Positions 16,644 to 26,220 are shown, counted from the stretch's first letter. The stretch: 64,000 nucleotides of DNA from Planctomicrobium sp051465645 (GCF_051465645.1 NZ_CP195790.1:2418001-2482000); one strand, 5' to 3'. Numbers and translations: made by a program. Notes: a model not told the origin generated them from the sequence alone.

Positions 16644-19600
16644 ATGCAGTTTCTCCCACACAGACGACCGGCATGGCCAACCAGGCGACTGCTGACTGCG
16701 ATAGCTCTCTCTCTGGGAATCGCCAGTTCATCACAGCAGATCTCTGCAGCTGAACCATTCCTTGAGTTCCTCGATGGCCTGCGTACCCGCGGCTATTACG
16801 ACTCCGCACTCCTCTATCTGGACCAGATGGAAGCGAGTAAAACGCTGCCTGATGACTCTCGCAAAGTTCTTTCATTCGAACGGGGACAAACCCTGCTCGA
16901 AAGCGCAAAGACACTTCAGAATCTCGACTCCCAGCGCAAACAGCTGGATGCTGCTCAAGCAGCGTTCGAAGCATTTGTGAAGGCCAACCCAAACCACGAA
17001 TTCGCCGGACGGGCCAACACCGCTCGTGGGCAGATCCTCATGGAAAAGGCCCGCGTCGATATCTGGGATGGCGACAAGCCATCAAACGAAGGGAATCGTG
17101 CAAAGCTGCGACAATCCGCTCGGACTGCAATTGCGAGCGCGCAAAAGATCTTTGGAGAAGCCAAGACACAGCATGAAGCAATCTGGCGAAAATACCCTGC
17201 CTACATTCCGGAAGACCAGAAGGCAGAGCGAGCCGCTCGTGACGCAGCCGAAGAACAATTTATCCGGTCTCAGCTCGATCTCGCTCAGTGCATCTATTGG
17301 AACGCACAGACATACGACAAAGGCAGCCCGGAGCGTAAGAAACTCCTGCAGGATGCCGCAGTCGCTTTCGAGGTCATTCACCAGAAATACCGCAGCCAGT
17401 TAGGCGGACTCTTTGCTCGTATCTGGCAGGGAAAATGCTTTGAAGAACAGGGAGACGCAGAAGGAATCCGTATCGCGCTGGGGATCTATGGGGAGATTCT
17501 TGAGCACGAAGGATCGACTCCGGCCATGCGAAATCTGCGTGACCGCGCATTGCGATTCCGCCTGATCTGCTTGAACACCACCCACCGTAACGACTATCAG
17601 CTCGTGATTCAGGAAGCCGAACAGTGGCTGAAAGAAGCTCGTGAACGAATTCGATCCGATGTCGGCCTGGGAATTCAGTGGGAACTCTGTCGTGCTCAGG
17701 AAGCACTGGGAACCGACCGAAACATTCCAGAGGGAACTCGCAAGAATTACCTGACACAAGCTCTGAACCGCGCTCGAACCATCAATCGGTATCCTGGGGA
17801 ACTCAAGAATCCGTCGTCTGGCTTGATCCAGAGAATTCTGGTTCTCATGAATCGTGATCCGTCAGATCCGAAAGACTTTGATACAGCGTACGGAAACGGC
17901 GGACAACTCTACGAACAGGTCTCTGTCGTCAACGCCCAGATTCGCAAACTGCAGGCGGAAGGCAAGCAGAAGGAAGCACTCGCTCAATATGAGTCATTGA
18001 TGGCCACCAGTGCCGAAATGACACGCATGTACGACCTTGCCCTGAAACTGGCCCAACCAGCCTCCGACCCATTGATGGTCAACACGGCACGGTTACGACT
18101 CGCCTATGGATATCTGCTGCAGAAACGCGATTACGAAGCCGCAATCATCGCTGAAGATCAGATGTTGCGGCATGGAGATGCAAACTCCGAGTTCGCAAAA
18201 GAAGCTGGCTTCCTGATGATGGCCGCTTTTGACCACGCCTATAGCGCGGCTCCAGAAGGGCAACGCCAGTTTGAAGAGAGTCAGGTGATCGCTGCTGCAA
18301 ATCAGATTTGCGAACGCTGGCCAGAGTCTGACCGTGCGAACGACGCTCGAAACACCGTCGCCAAGATTTTCTGGAACAACAACGAATTGTTGACCGCGGC
18401 TGAATGGTGGCAGAAGATCCCGAAAGGGACGGCCCAATACGCAGATGCACAGGTTCGTGCAGGGAAAGCGTACTGGCGTCAGTATGTGACTGCCGTTTCC
18501 AAGGCCGAAGAAGAGGCCCCTAAAGCCGAAGAACTCAACAAGTGGAAAGAGGCGGCGATCCTGCACCTGACGACAGGTCTGGACGAGGCCCAGAAAGCTG
18601 TTCCAGCAGGAAGCCCGCTCTCGGACGACCTCATCGGTGCAAAACTGACCCTGGTGAACATTCGCAACCTCGACGGTCTGTTCCAACAAAAGGACCCGAA
18701 AGGCCCACCGGGATCACTGGATTTGTTGCTGAAAGATCCGCACCCGGTCCTGAAGGCGGTTGACGTCCCACAAGGACAGAAACGCCCAACTGATCCAGCC
18801 AAAGCAACAAGCCGTCAGATGGCAAGTTTCGCTTACCAGCAGTTGCTGCGTGCTTACATCGGCACAAACAATCTGGAAGAAGCGAATAAGGCCAGAACCA
18901 AGCTGGAAGAAGTTGCAGCCGGTGGCGATGAAGCCGCTTTAACACAGGTCTTCGTTGACTTCGGCCGCGAACTTGAACGAGAACTGGACCGGCTTCGTCT
19001 GGCTGGTGACACCAAACGCCTCGACAGCGTTCGAGCCGGGTTCGAGTCGTTTCTGAATGACCTTCTGAAGCGTCAGGAAGGTCAGACTCTGTATTCCCTG
19101 CTGTGGATTGGGGAAACTTTCGGCAGTCTTGCAGAAGGTTCATCCGACACCCCGGCAAAGGCAGAAGACTTCTACAAGAAAGCTGCCGGGGCCTATCAGT
19201 CCATCATCGAAAATGCCGCGAAGAATCCAAAGTTCGCTACGGCACCGCAGCTCGTCGCAACCAAACTGAGAATGGTCAACAGCCTGCGAAATCAGAAGGA
19301 CTTCCCCAAGGCTCAGGAAGTCATTATTGAAGTCCTGAAAAACAGCCCGAACGCACCAGATGCCCAGTTTGAAGCCGCACAGCTTTATCAGAGTTGGGCT
19401 CAGGCGACTGGTGAGGCAGATAAGTTCAACGTCGCTTTGTACGGACAGAAGACTCCGGAGCACATCTGGGGGTGGACTTACACCGCACAGTCTCTGCAAC
19501 AGGCTCTCTTCCGCCAGAAAGAAGAGCGAATTGAACGACTGCACTTTGACGCACGCTACAACCAGGCAGAGGCCGAAAAGCTGTTTGGTCTCGCATTGAG

Positions 19601-20753
19601 CGACGTGAAAGAATCGCGGCTCCACCTCGATCGCGCGCTCTCCAACATCAACAGCTTCCAGCGAGTTTCAAAGCGTTGGCCTGACGAAGAGTATCAGCGT
19701 TTCAACGCACTCTACCGTTCGGTGCTGGCCGAGATTGGCGAGCCAGTGATTGACTTGCCTCGCGAACTGGCAAACAGAGACCCTTCCACGGCGAATCCAA
19801 CGCAGACAAACGATCAAGGAGTCGCTGACACAACAACTCCGCAAACTGCTGCTCAAACCCCAGCGGCTAAGGCTCCCGAAGAAGAAGCGGAAAGCCCGAT
19901 CATGGTGATTCTGGTCGTTGTTCTCTCCTGTGCGGGAGCAATCGGCGCGTGGATCGTCTCACAGAAAATGCGAAAGAATCAGAAGCACGGGTCGATCGCA
20001 ACAGCAGGTGGAGAACCTGTTCTTCCTCCGGCAGGAGCCAGTTTTGCTCCTCCGAGTGGTGGGCCATTGAAAGCCAATGCAGGTCACTCAAATGGCCACT
20101 CAAGCAAGCATGCCGCTCCGGCTGGACCTGCGTTCCCATCCTTCGACGCCTTGACTGAATCTGCACCGGCAACCAGCAAGCCAGTCTCTCGTCCTGCGGC
20201 ACCAACGGGAGCACCAGCTGCGGCATCCGCGAAGCCAGCGACTCCAAAGCCAGATGCCGCTAAACCGGCGACAGCGAAACCAGCCACTGCGAAGCCCGCT
20301 CCAACAGGTGCAACTGCAACTGCCAGACCACCAGTTGGCGGTCCTCCGGGGACAGCTCCAACCTTCGTTCCACCGGCGGCAAAACCAGCATCCCCACGGC
20401 CAGCTGCGCCGCGACCAGAAGGACAACCGAGACCGGCGTCACCAACCGGCCCTGCAGCGGCCGCGCCGGCTTCTGCGAAACCTGAAGGTCAACCGCGACC
20501 TGTCGCCAAGCCAGCCGCACCGGCGACAGCTCCTGCAACAGGCGCCGGTCAACCGGTCGCAAGAAAGCCTCAGGCAGCACCAGGTGCAACTCAACCTGCC
20601 GCTCCGAAACCGGCTCAGCCTGGAGCAGCAAAACCACAGCCAGCAGCAAGTAAACCAAAGCCATCGGCCGCCGGAGGGGAACCACCGTTCCCAGCTCCAC
20701 GGCCACCGAAATCAGGGAACCCGCCGACACCTCCAAATCCATTTGTTTCATAA
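16644..20753 (+). CDS. Large TPR-repeat membrane protein with Ala/Pro-rich cytoplasmic tail
   Basis: The 1369-residue protein has an N-terminal signal sequence (IALSLGIASSSQQISAAE), then ~1000 residues of helical tetratricopeptide-like repeats (for example DAAQAAFEAFVKANPNHEFAGRA, and SEFAKEAGFLMMAAFDHAY). A single transmembrane helix follows at about residues 1086-1107 (MVILVVVLSCAGAIGAWIV), then a basic stop-transfer (KMRKNQK) and a ~260-residue tail rich in Ala, Pro, Lys and Gly with repeated AKPA units. The TPR domain should be periplasmic and the tail cytoplasmic. Such scaffolds usually bind partner proteins; the partner is unknown. The next gene encodes a second TPR protein, so the pair may work together. 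Confidence 0.85.
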   Translation: MQFLPHRRPAWPTRRLLTAIALSLGIASSSQQISAAEPFLEFLDGLRTRGYYDSALLYLDQMEASKTLPDDSRKVLSFERGQTLLESAKTLQNLDSQRKQLDAAQAAFEAFVKANPNHEFAGRANTARGQILMEKARVDIWDGDKPSNEGNRAKLRQSARTAIASAQKIFGEAKTQHEAIWRKYPAYIPEDQKAERAARDAAEEQFIRSQLDLAQCIYWNAQTYDKGSPERKKLLQDAAVAFEVIHQKYRSQLGGLFARIWQGKCFEEQGDAEGIRIALGIYGEILEHEGSTPAMRNLRDRALRFRLICLNTTHRNDYQLVIQEAEQWLKEARERIRSDVGLGIQWELCRAQEALGTDRNIPEGTRKNYLTQALNRARTINRYPGELKNPSSGLIQRILVLMNRDPSDPKDFDTAYGNGGQLYEQVSVVNAQIRKLQAEGKQKEALAQYESLMATSAEMTRMYDLALKLAQPASDPLMVNTARLRLAYGYLLQKRDYEAAIIAEDQMLRHGDANSEFAKEAGFLMMAAFDHAYSAAPEGQRQFEESQVIAAANQICERWPESDRANDARNTVAKIFWNNNELLTAAEWWQKIPKGTAQYADAQVRAGKAYWRQYVTAVSKAEEEAPKAEELNKWKEAAILHLTTGLDEAQKAVPAGSPLSDDLIGAKLTLVNIRNLDGLFQQKDPKGPPGSLDLLLKDPHPVLKAVDVPQGQKRPTDPAKATSRQMASFAYQQLLRAYIGTNNLEEANKARTKLEEVAAGGDEAALTQVFVDFGRELERELDRLRLAGDTKRLDSVRAGFESFLNDLLKRQEGQTLYSLLWIGETFGSLAEGSSDTPAKAEDFYKKAAGAYQSIIENAAKNPKFATAPQLVATKLRMVNSLRNQKDFPKAQEVIIEVLKNSPNAPDAQFEAAQLYQSWAQATGEADKFNVALYGQKTPEHIWGWTYTAQSLQQALFRQKEERIERLHFDARYNQAEAEKLFGLALSDVKESRLHLDRALSNINSFQRVSKRWPDEEYQRFNALYRSVLAEIGEPVIDLPRELANRDPSTANPTQTNDQGVADTTTPQTAAQTPAAKAPEEEAESPIMVILVVVLSCAGAIGAWIVSQKMRKNQKHGSIATAGGEPVLPPAGASFAPPSGGPLKANAGHSNGHSSKHAAPAGPAFPSFDALTESAPATSKPVSRPAAPTGAPAAASAKPATPKPDAAKPATAKPATAKPAPTGATATARPPVGGPPGTAPTFVPPAAKPASPRPAAPRPEGQPRPASPTGPAAAAPASAKPEGQPRPVAKPAAPATAPATGAGQPVARKPQAAPGATQPAAPKPAQPGAAKPQPAASKPKPSAAGGEPPFPAPRPPKSGNPPTPPNPFVS

Positions 20754-20805
20754 TCGGATTTACTGAGGACGATCGCTTCCCTGACTCTCGCAATTTCGAT
20801 TCACA

Positions 20806-20820
20806 AGACCGAACAGGTCC
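20806..20820 (+). repeat. Imperfect AGACC-N5-GGTCC palindrome
   Basis: AGACC, loop GAACA, GGTCC, with the outermost pair mismatched. It lies between the two TPR genes, 52 bases after the first stop codon. It is a weak member of the same family as 11554 and 14811. Confidence 0.4.
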
Positions 20821-20863
20821 CGGTTTCATTCGCATGACTCATCAAACGTTCAGGTCAAACACG

Positions 20864-21931
20864 ATGACACGTTTTCGCTCCAATCTGTTGGTCTTGTCCT
20901 GCTTCGCACTGACATCGGCCACGTTGCAGGCAGCCGACCTCGACACCGTGTTCAAACGCGGTGAATCCCGTGGATTTGCAGGGCAGATCACCTCAATCAC
21001 CAAGGCTGAAGTGGTCGTCACACAGAAGGTTGGAAATAAAGAGGAGAAAATTCCGGCAAATGAAATCGTCAAAGTCGAGTTTCAAGGTGAACCACCGATT
21101 TTGAACCTCGCCCGAAGTAACGAGAACTCCGGTCGTCTGAATGACGCGATGGCCGGGTATCAGGAAGCATTTGCTGCAGGCGGGTCAGAAAACCTCAAAG
21201 CAGAAATCAACTTCCTGATGGCTCGAACACTGGCCAAAATGGCTCAAGCTGATCCAGCTCAGGCTTCTGTGGCAATCGAAAAACTGAATGCGATTTCAAA
21301 CGCTGGCCGCGATCACTACAGGTTCTATCCAGTACAGCAATTACTCGGCGAAACCGCCCTGCTGATTCACGACCACCCGAATGCCGAGTCTGCATTTGAT
21401 CGTTTGCAACAGGCACCTTGGCCAGACCTGCAAATGATCGGAAAGAACGGAACGGCCCGGGCGTTACTGGATCAGAAGAAAGTCGACGAAGCGAAAGCGA
21501 TTTTTGACTCCGTCGCCAGTTCGAAGGGGACGACTCCTTCTGAGAAAAATGCTCTTCTGGAAGCAATGCTCGGCCAGGCAGAGTGCCTGCAATTGAAGAA
21601 TGATTCCGCCCAGGCAACAGAGGTTCTGCAGAAGGTTGTCGCTGAAGCCACTGCAAATGACAGTCGAGTTCTGGCTCAGTCCTACTTGCAGCTCGGAAAT
21701 GTTCTCTCTTTGGATGTCCAGAAGAACAAAGAAGCTCTGCTGGCTTACCTGCATGTCGATGTGATTCCGGAATTGGCTGCTCATGCAGATCTGCATGCGG
21801 AAGCCCTGTATAATCTGACAAAGCTGTGGCCAGCAGTCGGGCAACCTAATCGCGGTGCGGAAGCACTTAGCAGACTGCAACAGGACTATCCGACCAGCGA
21901 ATGGGCGAAAAAGCTGGGCGAAGCTCAGTGA
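20864..21931 (+). CDS. Secreted TPR-repeat protein
   Basis: The 355-residue product has a signal peptide (MTRFRSNLLVLSCFALTSATLQAAD). Residues ~30-80 form a small beta region (GFAGQITSITKAEVVVTQKVG, IPANEIVKVEF), and the rest is TPR-like helical hairpins (LAQSYLQLGNVLSL, DLHAEALYNLTKLW). It is expected in the periplasm. An upstream ATG at 20834 adds ten residues; I chose 20864 because it gives a standard signal peptide and an AGGT about nine bases upstream. It is the second gene of a probable two-gene unit with the large TPR protein, 110 bases upstream. Confidence 0.8.
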   Translation: MTRFRSNLLVLSCFALTSATLQAADLDTVFKRGESRGFAGQITSITKAEVVVTQKVGNKEEKIPANEIVKVEFQGEPPILNLARSNENSGRLNDAMAGYQEAFAAGGSENLKAEINFLMARTLAKMAQADPAQASVAIEKLNAISNAGRDHYRFYPVQQLLGETALLIHDHPNAESAFDRLQQAPWPDLQMIGKNGTARALLDQKKVDEAKAIFDSVASSKGTTPSEKNALLEAMLGQAECLQLKNDSAQATEVLQKVVAEATANDSRVLAQSYLQLGNVLSLDVQKNKEALLAYLHVDVIPELAAHADLHAEALYNLTKLWPAVGQPNRGAEALSRLQQDYPTSEWAKKLGEAQ

Positions 21932-22006
21932 TATCGAAATTCGTTGATGTCGAAACTTTGACATCAACCTGAACTCGGATCGATTTGGAATCCTGTGTTC
22001 GGAAAA

Positions 22007-22041
22007 GGCAGCCGCGAATCTCGCGGCTGCCTGCGTTTTTT
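22007..22041 (+). terminator. Intrinsic terminator after TPR genes
   Basis: GGCAGCCGCGA (22007-22017) and TCGCGGCTGCC (22021-22031) form a perfect 11-bp stem with a three-base loop, followed by TGCG and a run of six T. Confidence 0.92.
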
Positions 22042-22076
22042 CTACCTATCCATTATGATCCAGAGCGGATTGTTTT

Positions 22077-22149
22077 AGACCGTTTCGGTCTATCAGGTGG
22101 CCGCGCAGCAGCCTTCTCTGGAGAAGAAAAGCTGAATCCCGCGTGCCAG
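22077..22149 (+). repeat. Two-hairpin dispersed element, copy 2
   Basis: AGACC-GTTTC-GGTCT (22077-22091), then the blocks shared with 2404-2494: TGGCCG, GCAGCAGCCTTC, a hairpin CTTCTC-TG-GAGAAG, GAAGAAAA, and GCTGAATCCCGCGTGCCAG (22131-22149). CAGC and GCTG can also pair around the inner hairpin. It lies between a terminator and tyrS, in the possible tyrS leader. Confidence 0.7.
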
Positions 22150-22238
22150 AGGGGCTACACGGTTTCTGGAAATGCTCTAGGATATGTCCCTGCCGTTATT
22201 CGCATTCTTATCACCTGAACGACGTCAAGAAGTGCCCA

Positions 22239-23474
22239 ATGTCTTTTCCTGCAGTTGAAACGCAGCTCGAAGTTCTGATGCGTGGAGTTGAGAAGGTTGT
22301 TCCAGAAGCCGAGCTCAAGGAAAAGCTGACCAAAAGTCGCGATACCAACACTCCTCTTCGGGTGAAGTATGGGATCGACCCAACTGCGGCGAACGTCCAC
22401 CTGGGGCATACGGTTCCACTGCGGAAGATGCGTCAGTTTCAGGAACTCGGACATCAGGCCGTCATCATCATCGGGAATGCAACCGCAATGGTTGGAGATC
22501 CCAGCGGGCGAGATGAAGCCAGAAAGAAGCAGCTGACCGAAGAGGAAGTTGAAGCCAACGCGACCTATTACCTCGATCAGGTCGGCAAAGTTATTGACCT
22601 CTCAAAAGCCGAGATCCACCGCAATGGCGACTGGTTCGGCAAAATGGGACTGGTCGATATCCTTCAGCTCTGCGGAAAAGTGACGATCGCACAGTTGCTG
22701 ACACGCGACGATTTCGCCAAGCGCATGGCAGCTGAAGCCCCGATTTTTCTGCATGAATGTCTGTACCCGGTCATGCAGGCCTGGGACTCGGTTGTGATCC
22801 GCTCTGACATTGAACTCGGTGGGACAGAACAGCTCTACAGCTTCATGCTCGCTCGCGATCTGCAGAAGACGCAAGGGCTCCAACAGCAGATCGGAATGAT
22901 GTCGCCGATCCTCGTCGGAACAGATGGGACTCGCCGCATGGGCAAGAGTCTCGGAAACTATATTGGGATCTCGGAATCTCCATATGAGATGATCAAGAAG
23001 TTCATGCAATTGCCAGACGCAGTGATGCGCATGTTCTTCGAACTGCTCACTGACATTCCAATGCAGGAAGTCGACACAATTCTGTCAGGGCATCCCAAGG
23101 AAGCCAAGTTTCGACTCGCTGAATCGATCATTGCCGAGTACCACGACGCGAGTTCTGCTGGAGAAGCGGTTCAGCGATGGCAGAAAGAGATCGGAGAAGG
23201 CTCACTTCCAACTGACATTCCAGAAGTCACACTCTCTCGATCCCTGTTGAATGAAGATGGGTGCGTTCAGGCCGCTCAGCTTCTTAAAGAGATTGGCTTA
23301 GTGCCATCAACGAGTGTCGCGATGCAGCGCATCAAAGGGGGAGCTGTTTTCGTTCTTAACGGAGACGAAAAGGAAACCATCGCTGACAAAGCAACCTGGG
23401 TGAAGATCAACGATGGAATGATTGTTCGTGCTGGCAAGAAAGACTGGCGATGCGTTCGACTCAGCGACGCCTGA
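22239..23474 (+). CDS. tyrS: Tyrosyl-tRNA synthetase
   Basis: The 411-residue enzyme attaches tyrosine to its tRNA. Class I motifs are present: HLGH at residues 54-57 (the HIGH motif) and RMGKS at 233-237 in place of KMSKS, followed by LGNYI. The Tyr-binding region contains YGIDPTA and HECLYPVMQAWDSV, and the C-terminus carries an S4-like domain (SRSLLNEDGCVQAAQLL, VLNGD). The short form and HLGH/RMGKS combination suit the TyrRZ (type 2) subfamily. The frame opens earlier, but only ATG 22239 fits the family's usual N-terminus. Confidence 0.97.
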   Translation: MSFPAVETQLEVLMRGVEKVVPEAELKEKLTKSRDTNTPLRVKYGIDPTAANVHLGHTVPLRKMRQFQELGHQAVIIIGNATAMVGDPSGRDEARKKQLTEEEVEANATYYLDQVGKVIDLSKAEIHRNGDWFGKMGLVDILQLCGKVTIAQLLTRDDFAKRMAAEAPIFLHECLYPVMQAWDSVVIRSDIELGGTEQLYSFMLARDLQKTQGLQQQIGMMSPILVGTDGTRRMGKSLGNYIGISESPYEMIKKFMQLPDAVMRMFFELLTDIPMQEVDTILSGHPKEAKFRLAESIIAEYHDASSAGEAVQRWQKEIGEGSLPTDIPEVTLSRSLLNEDGCVQAAQLLKEIGLVPSTSVAMQRIKGGAVFVLNGDEKETIADKATWVKINDGMIVRAGKKDWRCVRLSDA

Positions 23475-23599
23475 GTTCAGTCTGTCTCTCACGAAACATG
23501 GCAGACAAAACCAGAAGTGGTTGTCGCCGCTCTAAAGTTGAACGAATCATTGCTGGATGACTTTCTAACTCAGGAAGTCTACTTGAAAGGATCTCCGTC

Positions 23600-24895
23600 A
23601 TGTTGAATCACTCGAGAAGTCAAGCTGCCTTCGAACGTGCCAGCAAGGTCATTCCTGGTGGCGTGAACAGTCCGGCACGTGCATTTGGTGGAGTTGGTGG
23701 ATCTCCTGTTTTCATCGCTCGCGGACAGGGCCCTCACCTGTATGATATCGACGGGAATCGTTATCTCGACTTTGTCGGGTCCTGGGGACCACACATTCTG
23801 GGGCACCGTCACCCCGCCGTCATAGAGGCCGTTCAACGAGCCTTGGAAACCGGCACCAGCTTCGGGGCTCCTACCGAGATCGAAACCGATCTGGCCGAAC
23901 TCGTAATCAAGTCGATTCCTTCGATCGAGAAGATCCGCATGGTCAGTTCTGGCACTGAAGCAACGATGAGTGCGTTGCGTGTCGCCAGAGGATTCACTGG
24001 TCGAGACAAGATCATCAAGTTCGCAGGCTGCTATCACGGTCACGTCGACAGTCTGCTTGTTCAGGCAGGCAGCGGAGCCCTCACTCTCGGCAGTCCTTCA
24101 AGTCCCGGCGTGCCTGCTGGCTGCACCAAAGACACACTGTCACTCGAATACAATGATGTCGATGAACTGACGGCGGCATTCAAACAGCATGGAGACGAAC
24201 TGGCCGCACTGATTCTCGAACCGGTTGTCGGGAACATGGGAACCGTTCTTCCGACGCCTGAGTTCCTGAAAGCCTGTCGCGATCTCTGCACTCAATATGG
24301 AACAGTTTTGATCTTCGATGAAGTGATGACCGGGTTCCGAGTCGCGTTCGGGGGAGCACAGGAGCGTTTCGGCATCACTCCAGACCTGACAACACTCGGG
24401 AAGATCATCGGCGGTGGAATGCCGGTCGGTGCGTACGGAGGTCGGGCCGACATCATGAATAGCGTCTCGCCGGTCGGGCCGGTCTATCAGGCAGGGACGC
24501 TGTCAGGAAACCCACTTGCAATGGCGTGCGGGCTGGCAACGTTGAACGTTCTGAAGGCCACCAACCCATACCCGAAACTGGAGCAGCAGGGCGCTGTCCT
24601 CTGCGATGGCCTGAGTTCCATCTGTCAGAAGTATGGGATTCCGCACTCAGTTCCCCGAGCCGGAGGAATGTTCACGCTGTTCTTTAATCCGGAGCCGGTC
24701 ACCAGCTATCGCGTTTCCGCCAAGAACGACACCGCCCGATTCTCCAAGTACTTCCACGGGATGCTGGAACGTGGAGTCTATCTCCCGTGCAGCCAGTTTG
24801 AAGCGAACTTCCTCAGTGCAACACACACCGACGAAGACATTCAATTTACACTGAATGCCGCAGATTCGGTTCTCAGCGAGATTGCATCGGCGTAG
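23600..24895 (+). CDS. hemL: Glutamate-1-semialdehyde 2,1-aminomutase
   Basis: HemL converts glutamate-1-semialdehyde to 5-aminolevulinate, the first tetrapyrrole precursor of the C5 pathway, using PLP (or PMP). The 431-residue protein keeps the family motifs: PGGVNSPARAFGGVGG (19-34), GTEATMSALRVAR (118-130), AGCYHGHVD (142-150), LIFDEVMTGFR (237-247), and TTLGKIIGGGMPVGAYGG with the PLP lysine at 268. It has an AAGGA-type ribosome binding site. The tyrS stop is 125 bases upstream. With the CobA-HemD fusion at the left end, it shows the C5 route to heme and siroheme. Confidence 0.97.
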   Translation: MLNHSRSQAAFERASKVIPGGVNSPARAFGGVGGSPVFIARGQGPHLYDIDGNRYLDFVGSWGPHILGHRHPAVIEAVQRALETGTSFGAPTEIETDLAELVIKSIPSIEKIRMVSSGTEATMSALRVARGFTGRDKIIKFAGCYHGHVDSLLVQAGSGALTLGSPSSPGVPAGCTKDTLSLEYNDVDELTAAFKQHGDELAALILEPVVGNMGTVLPTPEFLKACRDLCTQYGTVLIFDEVMTGFRVAFGGAQERFGITPDLTTLGKIIGGGMPVGAYGGRADIMNSVSPVGPVYQAGTLSGNPLAMACGLATLNVLKATNPYPKLEQQGAVLCDGLSSICQKYGIPHSVPRAGGMFTLFFNPEPVTSYRVSAKNDTARFSKYFHGMLERGVYLPCSQFEANFLSATHTDEDIQFTLNAADSVLSEIASA

Positions 24896-24945
24896 TCACT
24901 CCGCCGCAAATTTGCTTCTCTTGCTGATATAACATGTCTCAAAAG

Positions 24946-24989
24946 AATGGCCGCACTGTCTCGCGTGAGTTGGAGACAGTGCGGCCATT
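24946..24989. terminator. Bidirectional terminator between hemL and the EF-hand gene
   Basis: AATGGCCGCACTGTCTC (24946-24962) and GAGACAGTGCGGCCATT (24973-24989) form a perfect 17-bp stem with a ten-base loop. A-rich sequence on the left and TTC on the right give short T-runs in both directions. Confidence 0.85.
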
Positions 24990-25007
24990 TTCAGAGGCAA
25001 TTATGGG

Positions 25008-26147
25008 CTACTCAATTCGCTGCAATCCTTGCGATTGAGGCTGAGGCATCGGATTGCCCCCTTGCTGGCCTGGATTCATTCGCTCTGGTGCTGGGCGCCC
25101 CTGATTGAATTGTCCTCGCATCATTTGCAGAACTCCTGAGAACTCTTCTTCAGAAATGCGGCTGTCCTGATCGCGATCAATTCGGTCAAAGACCGTCTGC
25201 ATCCCTTCTGGAAGTTCTTCCAGTGAGAGGTAGCCATCGCCGTTCACGTCGATCCGCTTGAACATGCCACGAGCGTCTGGGCCGGCGTTTGGACTTCCGG
25301 ACTGATCTCGAAAGTCAGGGCGTCGCTCTGGCATGTTTCGCTGACCTGCATCTTGATCTCCTCCCCGAGGCCTTCCTCCATTGGGACCACCAAAGCCACC
25401 TGGACCTCCCCCGAAACCTCCATCCGGTCGTCCTCGGTTTCCACCAAAGCCGGTCACCTCGGAGACATCCAGTTCCCCATCCCCATTGGTATCGAGCTTG
25501 TCGAAATGCTCGATGGCCTTGGACAATTCCTGCTTACTCAGACGCCCGTTTCCATCTTCATCAAGGACTTTGATGAATGGAAAACTAATCTGTGGACGAA
25601 AGCCCTCTCGCGGGCCACCCATCTCGCTTCGAAACGGTTGATCTCCTCGCGGCGTCGGGAAACTTCGTTGAAACTGTTCAAGGGTAATGCTGTCGGTCCC
25701 AGCCTGTTCGAAGATGGAAATCAACATCTGCGGCGTTTCAGGCGGGAGTTCGTCTCGACTGATTTTGCCGTCTCCGTTGCGATCCAGTCGCTTGAACATC
25801 TCAGCCGGATCAAACCGACGCCCCCCTTCCGGCATCTGTTGTTCAGAACGATTCGAGTCGGGACGAATTGCCTCACGCATTTGAGGTGAGTCCGAAGCCG
25901 ACTGTTGGTCTTTCAATGCCGTTTGAAATTCCTCCAATGTCACTTTGCCATCGAAATTCGTATCGCCGATCCGCACGACACGCTCAAAGAAACGCATTTG
26001 CCCGTCTGGAAGTTCTTCCAGTGTCAGCATCCCATCCTTGTTTTTATCGAGCTGCCGGAACAAATCTTCCGGAGGAATTCCTTGAGCCATTGCTGAGCTA
26101 GAAACGCCGTAAGTGATCAGGGCTGCGGCCCATAGTGAGCGATTCAT
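25008..26147 (-). CDS. Secreted multi-EF-hand protein
   Basis: The 379-residue product has a signal peptide (MNRSLWAAALITYGVSSSAMAQ) and about seven EF-hand calcium loops, including DKNKDGMLTLEE, DTNFDGKVTLEE, DRNGDGKISRDE, DEDGNGRLSKQE, DTNGDGELDVSE, DVNGDGYLSLEE and DRDQDSRISEEE. Most keep Asp at positions 1, 3 and 5 and Glu at 12. A Gly/Arg-rich linker (GFGGGPGGFGGPNGG) splits the hands into groups. It probably binds several calcium ions outside the cytoplasm. Such proteins are frequent in planctomycetes, but their role is unclear. A hairpin lies ~75 bases upstream of its start. Confidence 0.9.
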   Translation of the reverse strand: MNRSLWAAALITYGVSSSAMAQGIPPEDLFRQLDKNKDGMLTLEELPDGQMRFFERVVRIGDTNFDGKVTLEEFQTALKDQQSASDSPQMREAIRPDSNRSEQQMPEGGRRFDPAEMFKRLDRNGDGKISRDELPPETPQMLISIFEQAGTDSITLEQFQRSFPTPRGDQPFRSEMGGPREGFRPQISFPFIKVLDEDGNGRLSKQELSKAIEHFDKLDTNGDGELDVSEVTGFGGNRGRPDGGFGGGPGGFGGPNGGRPRGGDQDAGQRNMPERRPDFRDQSGSPNAGPDARGMFKRIDVNGDGYLSLEELPEGMQTVFDRIDRDQDSRISEEEFSGVLQMMRGQFNQGRPAPERMNPGQQGGNPMPQPQSQGLQRIE

Positions 26148-26220
26148 GTCGTTCGTCTTTCATTCCATACACTCAACGTGATTCGCTGAGTCGTTGTCTG
26201 ATGAAACCCCAACAGTTCGG

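Noticed and set aside
20254..20835. 170- and 191-codon frames on both strands in the Ala/Pro/Lys tail region
   Set aside because: Low-complexity CCAGC-rich DNA lacks stop codons in several frames. The TPR frame is the one that continues from a real domain.
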